A stretch of 64,000 nt of DNA from Candidatus Gastranaerophilales bacterium (lineage in GTDB: Bacteria; Cyanobacteriota; Vampirovibrionia; Gastranaerophilales; Gastranaerophilaceae), in contig CANQAV010000002.1 of assembly GCA_947589425.1 (NCBI GenBank), forward strand, positions 145,782 to 209,781, in the 5' to 3' direction. Positions 9,457 through 18,123 of the stretch are shown piece after piece (within the stretch, counting starts at the first letter, position 1; every line of letters begins with the position of its first letter). The position numbers were made by a program, and so were the translations under genes. The notes beneath the pieces are model-generated. The model searched no databases. It was given only the letters and a program-made list of their open reading frames with translations, and had not been told where the DNA came from.

Positions 9457-9486
9457 GAAAATAGTTGAATTAACCGATTTTCTCAA

Positions 9487-9789
9487 TTAATCCGCTCCTT
9501 CGACCGAAATTGGGTCAAATCCCAATGTCTTTACAATGTGGTTTAGTTCCGCTTCTTCAAGTGTTGCCAATTCCTCTATTTCAAATTCTTCCACGAAGGC
9601 AAGAATTTCATCCTGACTCATTGAAAAAATAGGCGAAACATATCCTTTTTCGGATGATGATATCAATTCAAGTTCTTTGATATCAGTCTTCAAAGGAGCC
9701 TTGACTTCTTTTTGAGAAGACTTTAAAATTTCTTCTCTCAGAATTTGGGCAAGCCTTGTTTCTTCAGATGTCAGTTTTTTCCTTTCCAT
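9487..9789 (-). CDS. Small acidic hypothetical protein
   Basis: The track starts at a GTG (9798), but AAAGGTG overlaps that GTG and sits 8 nt before the ATG at 9789, so I choose the ATG, giving 100 residues (MERKKLTSEE...). The protein is helical and acidic with no signal peptide. Its N-terminal third is charged (EETRLAQILREEILK) and its C-terminal half is glutamate rich (ILAFVEEFEIEELATLEEAEL). I do not recognise it. It lies just downstream of the sigma factor gene on the same strand with an 87 bp gap, so a link to transcription is possible but not shown. Confidence 0.65.
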   Translation of the reverse strand: MERKKLTSEETRLAQILREEILKSSQKEVKAPLKTDIKELELISSSEKGYVSPIFSMSQDEILAFVEEFEIEELATLEEAELNHIVKTLGFDPISVEGAD

Positions 9790-9876
9790 TGTTAACACAC
9801 CTTTCTTACTATGTTTATCGGCAGGTGCATATAAAAATTTAGAATTTATAACATCTTTTTTACAAAACTTTACAAA

Positions 9877-10887
9877 TTATTCCATGCCTATATAATTTTT
9901 AAGATTAACCGAAAGATTTTTATTTCGGCAAAGTTTCTTTAATTTTGCTATTGCACGGGTTTCGATTTGTCTTATTCTTTCTCTTGAAACTCCGTAGCGG
10001 GAGCCTATTTCATCAAGAGTTTTTTTCTGACCGTTGTTATCAAGCCCGTATCTCATGATTAAAACGTCTTTTTCTTTTGGATTTAGCTGATTGAGCATTT
10101 TTTGAACATCTTCAAGCAGATTTTCCTGGGTAACTTTTGTATCTGGAGTTGCGTGGGTATCATCCACAATAAAATCCGCAATTTTTGAAGTTTCGTCTTT
10201 TTGGTTTGCAGGTGTTTCAATTGATATTGTGCTTTGAGAGCTTTTCATTAATTGAACGAGCTTGTTGGGGGGCATGTCGACCCTTTTTGCAATTTCTTCT
10301 TTTGTGGGAACTCTGTTTAGTTCGGTTGAAAGCTCAATTGTTGCTCTTTTGATTTTTGACAGAGTTTCAATCATATGAACCGGAAGCCTTATCATTCTTG
10401 ATTTGTCGGCTATCCCTCTTGTAATTGCCTGCTGTATCCACCATGTTGCATAGGTTGAAAATTTATATCCTTTTGAATAGTCAAATTTTTCCGCCGCTTT
10501 CATAAGTCCGAGATTTCCTTCCTGAATTAAATCAAGGAAGGAGAGCCCTCTTCCTATATATTTTTTTGCGATTGATACAACAAGTCTTAAATTTGCATTG
10601 ATTAAAATTTCACGTGCTTTTTGAGAGTGATTTTCTTTTATCTGGCGGGCAACTTCAAGTTCGTCTTCAAAGCTTAAAAGGGGGATTTTTCCTATTTGCT
10701 GAAGGTAAATTTTAACCGAATCATCCGCAACTATTGATTTATAATCTTCTGTTTGTTTTTGTTCGTCTTGTTCATTATCTTCACTTTGCGAAGCTATATC
10801 GTTTTCAATTGCTAAAAGAGTATCGTCATCTATATCGTCATATAAAAAATCGCTATTGAAATTTTTATCCTCAATATTCTGTTTCAT
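9877..10887 (-). CDS. rpoD: Primary RNA polymerase sigma factor (sigma-70/SigA)
   Basis: This is the promoter-recognition subunit of RNA polymerase. The track start is a TTG; GGGAG lies 6 nt before the ATG at 10887, giving 336 residues. Region 1.2 (SVKIYLQQIGKIPLLSFEDE) follows an acidic N-terminal tail of about 55 residues, so there is no full region 1.1. Region 2 has GLSFLDLIQEGNLGLMKAAEKFDY and YKFSTYATWWIQQAI; region 3 has RLPVHMIETL. Region 4 ends in YGVSRERIRQIETRAIAKLK. Size and motifs indicate the housekeeping sigma. A consensus-like promoter lies in the 59 bp upstream. Confidence 0.95.
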   Translation of the reverse strand: MKQNIEDKNFNSDFLYDDIDDDTLLAIENDIASQSEDNEQDEQKQTEDYKSIVADDSVKIYLQQIGKIPLLSFEDELEVARQIKENHSQKAREILINANLRLVVSIAKKYIGRGLSFLDLIQEGNLGLMKAAEKFDYSKGYKFSTYATWWIQQAITRGIADKSRMIRLPVHMIETLSKIKRATIELSTELNRVPTKEEIAKRVDMPPNKLVQLMKSSQSTISIETPANQKDETSKIADFIVDDTHATPDTKVTQENLLEDVQKMLNQLNPKEKDVLIMRYGLDNNGQKKTLDEIGSRYGVSRERIRQIETRAIAKLKKLCRNKNLSVNLKNYIGME

Positions 10888-10909
10888 TTTTTTCTCCCGC
10901 AATATGGCT

Positions 10910-10938
10910 ATTATACATCATTTTGCGATTTTAGTAAA
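10910..10938 (-). promoter_or_regulatory. Predicted promoter of the sigma factor gene
   Basis: Read on the minus strand, TTTACT (-35, 4 of 6 matches to TTGACA) is followed by a 17 bp spacer and a perfect TATAAT, about 23 bp before the ATG. It sits between the rRNA methyltransferase stop and the sigma start, so rpoD can be transcribed on its own. Confidence 0.6.
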
Positions 10939-10946
10939 AATTGATT

Positions 10947-11702
10947 TCACTTTTTTGTCTTAATTTGCCTTAGAGCCTCATACATAATAATTGCAGATGC
11001 TAAAGATACATTTAAAGATTCAAAATTGCTTTCAATTTTTACGGTAAAATCCGCTTTGTTTAAAATTGTTTTGGATATGCCCGAGCCTTCGGAGCCCATA
11101 ACAAGGGCAAAATTCATATCCGTGTAATCAATTTCATAATAATTATCTTTAGCTTGCATTTGTGTAGCAATTACCCAGAAGTCGTTTTTTTTCAATAAAT
11201 CAATACCCGCTGACAGGCTAGTTGTTTTTATAATCGGAATATGATTTATTGCACCGGATGAAATTTTCTCAACCGTTGAATTAACGGGACAGCTTCTGTG
11301 ATTTGAGAGCATGATTCCGTCAAAACCTGCGCAAACCGCTGTTCTGATTATAGCGCCGAGGTTATGGGGGTCATTAATCGAATCAAGTATTATAAGTTTT
11401 TTATATCCTTCTTTTTTAATATTTAAAAAATCATCAAGTTCAATATATTCAACGGGTGAAACAGAAGCAATTACACCTTGAAAATTAACATCATTATCAA
11501 AATGTTCTTTGAATTTTTGTAAACTTGTTTTTTGAATTATGATTTTGTTCAAATTGGCGCAATCAATGATTTTCTTAAGTTTGTTATCATATGAAATATT
11601 ATTTTGAATGTAAATTTTGTTAATTCTTTTCGGATTGTTAAGAATTGCTTCAAGGGTTGGATTTTTTCCGTAAATTAAGGTATTGTTTTCTTTTGCATCC
11701 AT
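10947..11702 (-). CDS. rlmB: SpoU/TrmH-family rRNA 2'-O-methyltransferase (RlmB-like)
   Basis: The family methylates a ribose 2'-OH using SAM bound in a knotted SPOUT fold. I choose the ATG at 11702 because AGGTGA, which contains the track's GTG start, is its SD. An N-terminal substrate-binding domain (IYGKNPTLEAILNNP...FQGVIASV) precedes the three SpoU motifs. These are ILDSINDPHNLGAIIRTA, MGSEGSGIS and LNVSLASAIIMYEAL. The layout matches RlmB (Gm2251 in 23S rRNA), although specificity within the family is hard to assign by eye. It lies just upstream of the sigma factor gene. Confidence 0.88.
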   Translation of the reverse strand: MDAKENNTLIYGKNPTLEAILNNPKRINKIYIQNNISYDNKLKKIIDCANLNKIIIQKTSLQKFKEHFDNDVNFQGVIASVSPVEYIELDDFLNIKKEGYKKLIILDSINDPHNLGAIIRTAVCAGFDGIMLSNHRSCPVNSTVEKISSGAINHIPIIKTTSLSAGIDLLKKNDFWVIATQMQAKDNYYEIDYTDMNFALVMGSEGSGISKTILNKADFTVKIESNFESLNVSLASAIIMYEALRQIKTKK

Positions 11703-11815
11703 TTTTGTCACCTATATAATGTATATTATTGTAAAGAAGTACTACCATTTTATTTTATTATTGTATTATAAAATAAAAGAGTACATGAATATTAAAAATA
11801 GAATTTTATAGAGAG

Positions 11816-13543
11816 ATGTTAAATTTTTTACCTTCAACAAACAAAGATAAGATTGTCGGAATTGCGGTAACTCCCGGTATTGGTTTGGAAGTGGTTGTTT
11901 TAAATTCCGCAAAACGAATCATTGAAAGCTATGGAAGAAGGGAACTTGATTATAATTTCCCCGGAAGAAACATTAAAGATTACGGTCAGTTCAAAATTGC
12001 AATGAAAGAATTGATGGATGAATTAAAAATCCCTCAAAAATCTCTTTGCTATGTAGTTTTACCTAATGTATATTTTGATTTTATTTATATGCCTGCTTCT
12101 TCACCAATTGATGAAGTTAAAACGGCAATAGTATCAAAAGCAGAAGATAATTATACTTTCCAAAAACAGGGAAGCGACCCTATATCAGGCTGGTGCGAAG
12201 TTATTAATGACGGCGGCGCCGAAATGAAAAAATACGCTTTTTCATCATTTAGAAGAAATGATGTTGATAGCTTAAAAATTTCAATAAATGAATTGGGTCT
12301 TAAACTTGCGGGCTTGGAAACATCTTACAGTGCTTCTTTAAGAGGTTTGTATTGTGCGGGTCTTGTGGATGACGTTGTTGAGGAACAAGCGCCCTGGACG
12401 GTTATGCTTGTTAACACAAACAGCTTTACGTTGTTCCAGATGCAGGGCGGGGCTTTTGTTGATTACAGCGATGTGCCTCTTGCAATTAAATCCTTCTCTC
12501 CCAAAGAAGCTTATCAGGCAATAGTTTCAAATGCGACCCAATTGCTTCAAAATTATACCACTTCAAGATTATATATAATAAGCCAAACGGATGAAATCAG
12601 CTCCGAAGTACTTAAAAAGCAATTAAATATAGGTGTTGATACCGTTGCTATTGATTCAAACAAATATTCAAAAGCACCTTTACTTGAAGTTATGTCTACT
12701 TCAGACTTTAACGTTGCAAATTCTCTTACCGTTACATCATTAGGTGCTGCAAATCCGAGATCGGCTTTCAAATTTGTTTTAAATTCTTTACAAGATGATC
12801 CGGATGCCGGATTTGGTGCATATTTTTCAACACATATGTTCGGTAAGCAGATTGAGATAACTTCCTCTCTTGTGCAGCAAACCTGCTTTACGTTAGCTTT
12901 TATTTTTGCTGTAATTTTTGGTGCAATCGGCGGTATTTCAATATTGGCGGATAACGGTTTCAAAGAGAAAATTTCAAATGCAGACAGTCAAATACAAGCT
13001 CTTAATCGACAAATTGATGAAATGCAAAAAGTTGATGAAAAGCAAGAAGTTGATATGACTGCTCTTATAGATTATGTTGAAAAAAATAACATTTCGGCAC
13101 TTACTTTATATGATTCAATATCAAGCGATATACCGAAAAATATTTGGTTGACAAAATATTACAGTAAAGACGGCAACAGAATTGCAATCCAAGGCATTGC
13201 GCAAAATATTGTTGATGTTTACGAATATTATAAAAATTTAAAAGTTGCTTCTCCCCAAACAGATATAAAATTAACGGAGTTAAAAGTTATAACGGAAAAT
13301 ACCAATATTCCGGAAAAACGTTATCTGTCAGGCGGTTTTTCAGAAACTCCCGGCGGCGAAAGATTGTACAGTTTTGAAATTTCAAATACATCAATACAGC
13401 AAGTTCAGCCTATAGGCTCTCAAAATGTTAATGAAACGGATATTATTATACGACCCAGCGGCGGCGGACAGAATGAACAAACTGACTCTCAAGCCCAACA
13501 AATGATAGATCAAACATCAAAACAAATGAAACCTGCGGGATAG
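11816..13543 (+). CDS. PilM-PilN fusion protein (type IV pilus alignment complex)
   Basis: The 575-residue protein begins with an actin-like PilM-type domain of about 340 residues (KIVGIAVTPGIGLEVVVL..., later SLGAANPRSAFKF). It is followed by one membrane helix near 352-375 (TLAFIFAVIFGAIGGISIL) and a coiled coil. The C-terminal domain, IPKNIWLTKYYSKDGNRIAI then GIAQNIVDVYEYYKNL, matches PilN. In most species PilM (cytoplasmic) and PilN (inner membrane) are separate and bind each other; here one chain does both. The PilO-like gene follows 6 bp later. No pilP or pilQ is adjacent. The C-terminal tail is Gln/Ser/Gly rich. Confidence 0.8.
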   Translation: MLNFLPSTNKDKIVGIAVTPGIGLEVVVLNSAKRIIESYGRRELDYNFPGRNIKDYGQFKIAMKELMDELKIPQKSLCYVVLPNVYFDFIYMPASSPIDEVKTAIVSKAEDNYTFQKQGSDPISGWCEVINDGGAEMKKYAFSSFRRNDVDSLKISINELGLKLAGLETSYSASLRGLYCAGLVDDVVEEQAPWTVMLVNTNSFTLFQMQGGAFVDYSDVPLAIKSFSPKEAYQAIVSNATQLLQNYTTSRLYIISQTDEISSEVLKKQLNIGVDTVAIDSNKYSKAPLLEVMSTSDFNVANSLTVTSLGAANPRSAFKFVLNSLQDDPDAGFGAYFSTHMFGKQIEITSSLVQQTCFTLAFIFAVIFGAIGGISILADNGFKEKISNADSQIQALNRQIDEMQKVDEKQEVDMTALIDYVEKNNISALTLYDSISSDIPKNIWLTKYYSKDGNRIAIQGIAQNIVDVYEYYKNLKVASPQTDIKLTELKVITENTNIPEKRYLSGGFSETPGGERLYSFEISNTSIQQVQPIGSQNVNETDIIIRPSGGGQNEQTDSQAQQMIDQTSKQMKPAG

Positions 13544-13549
13544 GAAAAA

Positions 13550-14131
13550 ATGGATAAGTTAATAAAAGAAAATCTTGTATATTTAATTTTGGTCATAGCT
13601 GCACTTGGTATTGGCATTTATTGGGATGTTAAACAAGGAAAAACGGCTCTTGAAAACTATAACATATCTGTTCAAAAGAATGATGAACTTAAAACAAAAG
13701 AACAAAAATTAAATCAGCTCAAAGAACAGAAAAGACAAGAAGAGGAAATGGAGAAGAGAGAAAACACAGGCTCGGGTAAACTAATACTTGAAGTATTGGG
13801 TGAGCAATTCAGTCCCGAAGCTTCTTTTGGCCCATTGTTTGAATTTGTTCTTGCAAACATAACAAACAGCGGTGTTAAAATTCGCTCAATTGACTATAAT
13901 TATTCCCCTGCAGACGATATGATATATTCTTCAAATGCGCCGGGTTACAATGTATGTGAATTATTATTTACAACTATAGGTACCTATTCGCAATTCCAGA
14001 ATTTATTTAAAAACATAGTTAAAAATAAATATTTAACAAGCGTTAATGAAATTTATATAGAGCCCTATGAGCCTGATAAAACCTTGCTGATTGCAAGACT
14101 TAAAATAAGACTTTACACTAAATCAATTTAA
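13550..14131 (+). CDS. pilO: PilO-like type IV pilus assembly protein
   Basis: This 193-residue protein has one N-terminal membrane helix (LVYLILVIAALGIGIYW), then a coiled coil rich in K/E/Q (about residues 40-75). A periplasmic alpha/beta domain follows (FGPLFEFVLANITNSGVKI...YSQFQNLFKNIV), as in PilO. PilO pairs with PilN in the inner-membrane alignment complex, and its position directly after the PilMN fusion supports the call. Sequence conservation in this family is low, so the assignment rests on architecture plus context. A hairpin terminator follows. Confidence 0.75.
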   Translation: MDKLIKENLVYLILVIAALGIGIYWDVKQGKTALENYNISVQKNDELKTKEQKLNQLKEQKRQEEEMEKRENTGSGKLILEVLGEQFSPEASFGPLFEFVLANITNSGVKIRSIDYNYSPADDMIYSSNAPGYNVCELLFTTIGTYSQFQNLFKNIVKNKYLTSVNEIYIEPYEPDKTLLIARLKIRLYTKSI

Positions 14132-14137
14132 CTTATG

Positions 14138-14160
14138 AAAACCGTTCAAAGAACGGTTTT
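14138..14160 (+). terminator. Intrinsic terminator after the pilus operon
   Basis: AAAACCGTT, a 5 nt loop and AACGGTTTT form a perfect 9 bp stem 7 bp after the pilO-like stop codon. The following tract (TGTATATAATT) is only partly T rich. Confidence 0.65.
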
Positions 14161-14229
14161 TGTATATATAATTGAATTAAATATAAATTGTTGTATAATT
14201 AAATTTATCTGTTTAAAAAGGATGAATTT

Positions 14230-15540
14230 ATGGCAAAAGCTTACAGAGCAAAGTGGATAATCCCGTCTGACGGCAATGTTTATGAAGATTGCGCTCTTAT
14301 TGTCGACGAAGGGAAAGTGCAGGAGATAATTAAACAAAGCGATTTGGTTGAAGAAAACTACACCCATGTCAGGGATTTTGCAAATTCCGTTATAACTCCG
14401 GGGTTTGTTAATCTTCATAATCATCTTCAATACAGTGAGCTCTGCTATAATAAAACAAGCCTTAAAAGAAGACTAAAAAGGCTTTATACCGTATTTAAAA
14501 AACATTACTTTTTAGCGGGCATTTCAAAAAAATCTTTTATTTACCGCCTTGCAAATCTTTTGTCTGATTATTTCTGTATGACAAAAGAAGAAAAAATAGC
14601 TTCTTTCAAAAAAGGCATTGAATTAAGCCTTCTGAACGGTACAACGGCAGTTGTGCAGTTGTCTAAAGAGAGTAAATTTTTTGAATTATTAAATGAAACC
14701 CCTCTTAAAACATATCTGTTTTTTGAGCTTTTTTCAGATTCCGTTAAAACAAGCAAAGAAGAATTTCGCTCCATCAGAAAGAAGATAGAAAAATTAAAAA
14801 ACCAAAAATCCCAAAATACTTTCATAGGGATTGCTCCTCATAGTGTGTGCTGTGTTCATAAAAGACTTTTTAAAATCCTTGTTAAATATTGTAAGAAACA
14901 TAATATTTTGCTTACAATAAGGCTTGCCGAATCAAAAGAAGAAATTAACTGGCTTGAGCATGGTTTTTCGGATGTTGACCTTTTAAACGAATTTACGGGT
15001 CAGAAAAAGTTTGAGCCTTTGGCTTTGGAATTATCTCCCGCAAAATATTTAGAAGAATTGGGAGTGTTGTCCAAACAGCTTTTAATTTCTTACGGCAACT
15101 ATTTATCCGAAGAAGATTTAAAGCTTTTAAAAGAACACAAAGTATCTCTTGCATATTGCCCCAGAATAAGCGATGCTCTGCACGATAAAAAGCTTTCTTT
15201 TGAAACGGTACTTGAATATTTCCCTAATCGTTTCGGCTTTGGAGTTAATTCCCTTGCTTTTAATTCGGACCTATCTCTTTTAAACGAATTAAAATATGTA
15301 AATAACGGCAGGCTGGATGTTGTTGAAGCGCTGAGATATCTTACAATTGTTCCTGCTAAAATTCTTCGTTTAAACAATATTACAGGAAGCCTTGAAGCGG
15401 ATAAAGATGCTGATTTTAATGTGTTTAAGCTTGAAGAAGGGGAAGATTACAACGCTCTTTTAAATAAGGAAAGACCGGATAATGTCTATATTATGGGAAG
15501 ACGTGTTGTAAAAAGAGGGGAATTGAATATTAAAAGCTGA
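14230..15540 (+). CDS. Amidohydrolase-family protein with lost metal ligands
   Basis: The 436-residue protein has the full MtaD/SAH-deaminase or aminodeoxyfutalosine-deaminase layout, with a beta-sandwich at both ends and a TIM barrel between. HNH (His63, His65) and APHS (His204) are kept. The third metal histidine of the HLAE motif is Arg231 (IRLAES), the substrate histidine of HCVHL is Tyr288 (SYGNYL), and the aspartate of GTDS is Asn340 (GVNS). Two of four classical metal ligands and one catalytic histidine are therefore replaced. The frame is intact and the start has a good SD (AAGGATG), so this is probably a functioning non-deaminase, not decay. It overlaps the convergent PHP gene by 11 bp. 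Confidence 0.8.
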   Translation: MAKAYRAKWIIPSDGNVYEDCALIVDEGKVQEIIKQSDLVEENYTHVRDFANSVITPGFVNLHNHLQYSELCYNKTSLKRRLKRLYTVFKKHYFLAGISKKSFIYRLANLLSDYFCMTKEEKIASFKKGIELSLLNGTTAVVQLSKESKFFELLNETPLKTYLFFELFSDSVKTSKEEFRSIRKKIEKLKNQKSQNTFIGIAPHSVCCVHKRLFKILVKYCKKHNILLTIRLAESKEEINWLEHGFSDVDLLNEFTGQKKFEPLALELSPAKYLEELGVLSKQLLISYGNYLSEEDLKLLKEHKVSLAYCPRISDALHDKKLSFETVLEYFPNRFGFGVNSLAFNSDLSLLNELKYVNNGRLDVVEALRYLTIVPAKILRLNNITGSLEADKDADFNVFKLEEGEDYNALLNKERPDNVYIMGRRVVKRGELNIKS

Positions 15541-16171
15541 AAAGATGAAGCTTCCCATGCTCATCAGAGCCTCCCGTTTGAACTAAATCAAGTTCTTTTG
15601 CAATCTTCAACGGCAGTTTTCTTGAGCTGAATTTAATAATTCCTCTAAATCTGTCATAGGGGTAATATGTTTCAATGCCGTCTAAGCCAAGGTTTTTTAA
15701 GTTATGAACAAAATTTTTAAGGCTTATTACATTACAGCAGCAGGGATGCGCCAATATTGCAATTCCTTTTGCTTTATGTATTGCATCAATTACAGCCTTC
15801 GGATGCCTTGATTTTAAAAGCCTTATAAAATCATTTTTTTGTTCCCGTTCATTTTTTGCGCAAAGCGAATTAAGCTCTTCGTTTTCAATATCAATCCCGT
15901 AGCCTAAGATATGAAGAAGGGACATTTTATAAAAACAATCAAACTCAACTCCTTTAATTAAAATATTATCATCTTTATATTTTGAATTTTTATACCCTCT
16001 AACCGTGTTGTGGTCTGTGATTGAAATATATTTCATCTTAAGGTTTTTTGCCTGCTCAACTAAAGCATCAAAATTTTCAACTCCGTCCGAGCAATTTGAA
16101 TGAATATGAAGATTAACAGTATTATAAAAGTCCTTTTCTTCAAAACTTTTAATTAAGCTTTTAATATCCAT
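15530..16171 (-). CDS. PHP-domain phosphoesterase
   Basis: This 213-residue protein has the PHP motifs that bind a di- or trinuclear metal centre: NLHIHSNCSDG, SITDHNTV, the glutamate of KGVEFDC, AILAHP and GGSDEHG at the end. Stand-alone proteins of this kind include 3',5'-nucleoside bisphosphate phosphatases/RNase AM and histidinol-phosphatase-like enzymes; the exact substrate is not evident. It is shorter than typical RNase AM (about 280). There is no SD, and TATACT ends 6 nt before the ATG, suggesting a leaderless mRNA. Confidence 0.8.
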   Translation of the reverse strand: MDIKSLIKSFEEKDFYNTVNLHIHSNCSDGVENFDALVEQAKNLKMKYISITDHNTVRGYKNSKYKDDNILIKGVEFDCFYKMSLLHILGYGIDIENEELNSLCAKNEREQKNDFIRLLKSRHPKAVIDAIHKAKGIAILAHPCCCNVISLKNFVHNLKNLGLDGIETYYPYDRFRGIIKFSSRKLPLKIAKELDLVQTGGSDEHGKLHLFSF

Positions 16172-16272
16172 AAAAAAAGTATAATCTAAAAATGTTTAAA
16201 ACATATAACAATTTGCAAAAATGCTTCTTTACGTTTATTATATAATAAATTGATATCAAACAAGGAACTAAT

Positions 16273-18123
16273 ATGTTATCCGATTCGAGTATCGATATAT
16301 CAGACAGTGAAAATACGATTGAAGCAACTAAAGACACAAAAACGAGGATAGATAATACAAAATTTAAAGCAGTGCTCAGAGCTTTTTTGGCAAATATCGG
16401 AATTGCTCTTGTTAAGCTTATATGTTTTTTGGTTTCATACAGTTCGGCAATGCTGGCGGAAGCTATTCACAGCGGTGTTGATTCGTTTAACAGTATTTGC
16501 CTTATGGTCGGAATTAAAAGAGGCTCTCGTCCTGCCGACAGTGAACACCCCTTTGGTTATGGCTTAGAAGCCAATATATGGGCGATGTTTGCTTCTCTTT
16601 TAATGCTTGCGGGTACTTTTGTCGCTATATATCATGGTTTTAATAAACTTGTTAACAGCGAAGGAATTGATGAACTTTTAAAAAATTATAACTATATAGC
16701 ATTGGCTCTTTTGATAAGCATGTGTTTTGAAGGCTGGGCGGTATCAAGCGCTACCAGTGCAGTTTTGGAAGAAGCAATGGTGGTTGAAAAAAATCCGATT
16801 AAAAGATTTTTCCTCTCAATCCGCTATATAAGAAAAACAAATTCCCCCACAACAAAATTTGTCTGGTATGAAGATACATCCGCATTTATTGGTGTTGTTG
16901 TGGCTTTGGTATCATTAACCGTTTCAAAATTTATAATGCCTTATGATTTGGCATATATCCCCGATGCTGTTGCATCAATAATAATCGGCGGAATTTTGTT
17001 CTGCCTTGCAATATATTTAATCAGAAACAACGTCAGCTCTCTCACCGTTCAATCGGCAGAGCCCCGTGTTGAAGAAATAATCAGAAATGTTGCGGGTACA
17101 ATTCACGGCATTACAAAAGTGACCGACTTAAAAACAATGGATTTAGGGACTTCGGGTCTTGTTATTAATATGACAATTGAAGTTGCTCCCGAAACCCAGA
17201 TGAAAGATGCCGATGATATTGCTCAAATGCTTGAGCGCAAGATTAAAAAATATGTAAAAAACGTAAATGATGTGACAATTGAGCTTGAAGCGCATGATGT
17301 TGAAGATAACTGGGAAGAAAAATTTGAAAAAATAATCAAAGAAGGAAAAACAATCGGCGCTATTGATTCTCATGAAGCTTCAATGCTGTCTAATTTCTTT
17401 TCATTTGCAAATACGGTTGTAAAAGAAATTATGGTGCCCAGAGTGGACATTATTTTTGTCGATTCTCGCAGTACAATCTATGAGCTTGCCGATATAATAA
17501 TTAATTCAGGACACACAAGAATACCCGTTTATGAAGATAATACCGACAACATCATAGGGATAATTAATGCGAAAGATGTTTTGAAGGTAATTAAAAATAA
17601 CAACATTGATGAGAACTTTTCAATTAAAACTCTTGTAAGAGATATTTTAATTGTTCCCGAAAACAAGTTTATAAGCGACCTTTTATCTGATTTTACATCT
17701 TCCAAAAATCAAATTGCGGTTGTTGTCGGAGAACACGGCGGTATTGAAGGGCTTGTTACAATTGAAGATATTTTGGAAGAAATTGTGGGTGAAATTTATG
17801 ATGAATTTGATAAAATTGAAACACCCGAAATTTTAAGATTGGATGATTATACCCTTAGCGTTTCTTCAAAAACAAGCATTGAGGACTTGAACGAAAAGTA
17901 CGATCAAGATATCCCAAATGAGGATTTTCAGACAATAGGCGGATATGTGTTCGGTCTTTTGGGCAGAGAGCCCGAAATCGGTGATGTTGTTGAAGATAAA
18001 AATATAACATATACAATTTTGGCGCTTGACGGTATTAAAATTACAAGAATAAAAATGGTAAAAAATACTCCCTTTATTGAAGCAGGGGAGAAAGAAGAGC
18101 AAAACTTGAAGGAGCAGGAATGA
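16273..18123 (+). CDS. Cation diffusion facilitator fused to CorC-type CBS domains
   Basis: The first about 330 of 616 residues form a CDF transporter of the SLC30A9-like kind: AEAIHSGVDSFNS in TM2, EHPFGYGLEANIWA, and WYEDTSAFIGVVVALV in TM5. After a linker (about 340-380) comes a CorC/HlyC module. It has two CBS domains (IMVPRVDIIFVDSRS, RIPVYEDNTDNIIGIINAKD, HGGIEGLVTIEDILEEIVGE) and a C-terminal transporter-associated domain ending TILALDGIKITRI. In most bacteria the CorC module follows a CNNM/DUF21 membrane domain, which is absent here. CBS pairs usually bind nucleotides, so metal transport gated by nucleotide or Mg is a reasonable inference. gpsA follows with a 4 bp overlap. Confidence 0.88.
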   Translation: MLSDSSIDISDSENTIEATKDTKTRIDNTKFKAVLRAFLANIGIALVKLICFLVSYSSAMLAEAIHSGVDSFNSICLMVGIKRGSRPADSEHPFGYGLEANIWAMFASLLMLAGTFVAIYHGFNKLVNSEGIDELLKNYNYIALALLISMCFEGWAVSSATSAVLEEAMVVEKNPIKRFFLSIRYIRKTNSPTTKFVWYEDTSAFIGVVVALVSLTVSKFIMPYDLAYIPDAVASIIIGGILFCLAIYLIRNNVSSLTVQSAEPRVEEIIRNVAGTIHGITKVTDLKTMDLGTSGLVINMTIEVAPETQMKDADDIAQMLERKIKKYVKNVNDVTIELEAHDVEDNWEEKFEKIIKEGKTIGAIDSHEASMLSNFFSFANTVVKEIMVPRVDIIFVDSRSTIYELADIIINSGHTRIPVYEDNTDNIIGIINAKDVLKVIKNNNIDENFSIKTLVRDILIVPENKFISDLLSDFTSSKNQIAVVVGEHGGIEGLVTIEDILEEIVGEIYDEFDKIETPEILRLDDYTLSVSSKTSIEDLNEKYDQDIPNEDFQTIGGYVFGLLGREPEIGDVVEDKNITYTILALDGIKITRIKMVKNTPFIEAGEKEEQNLKEQE

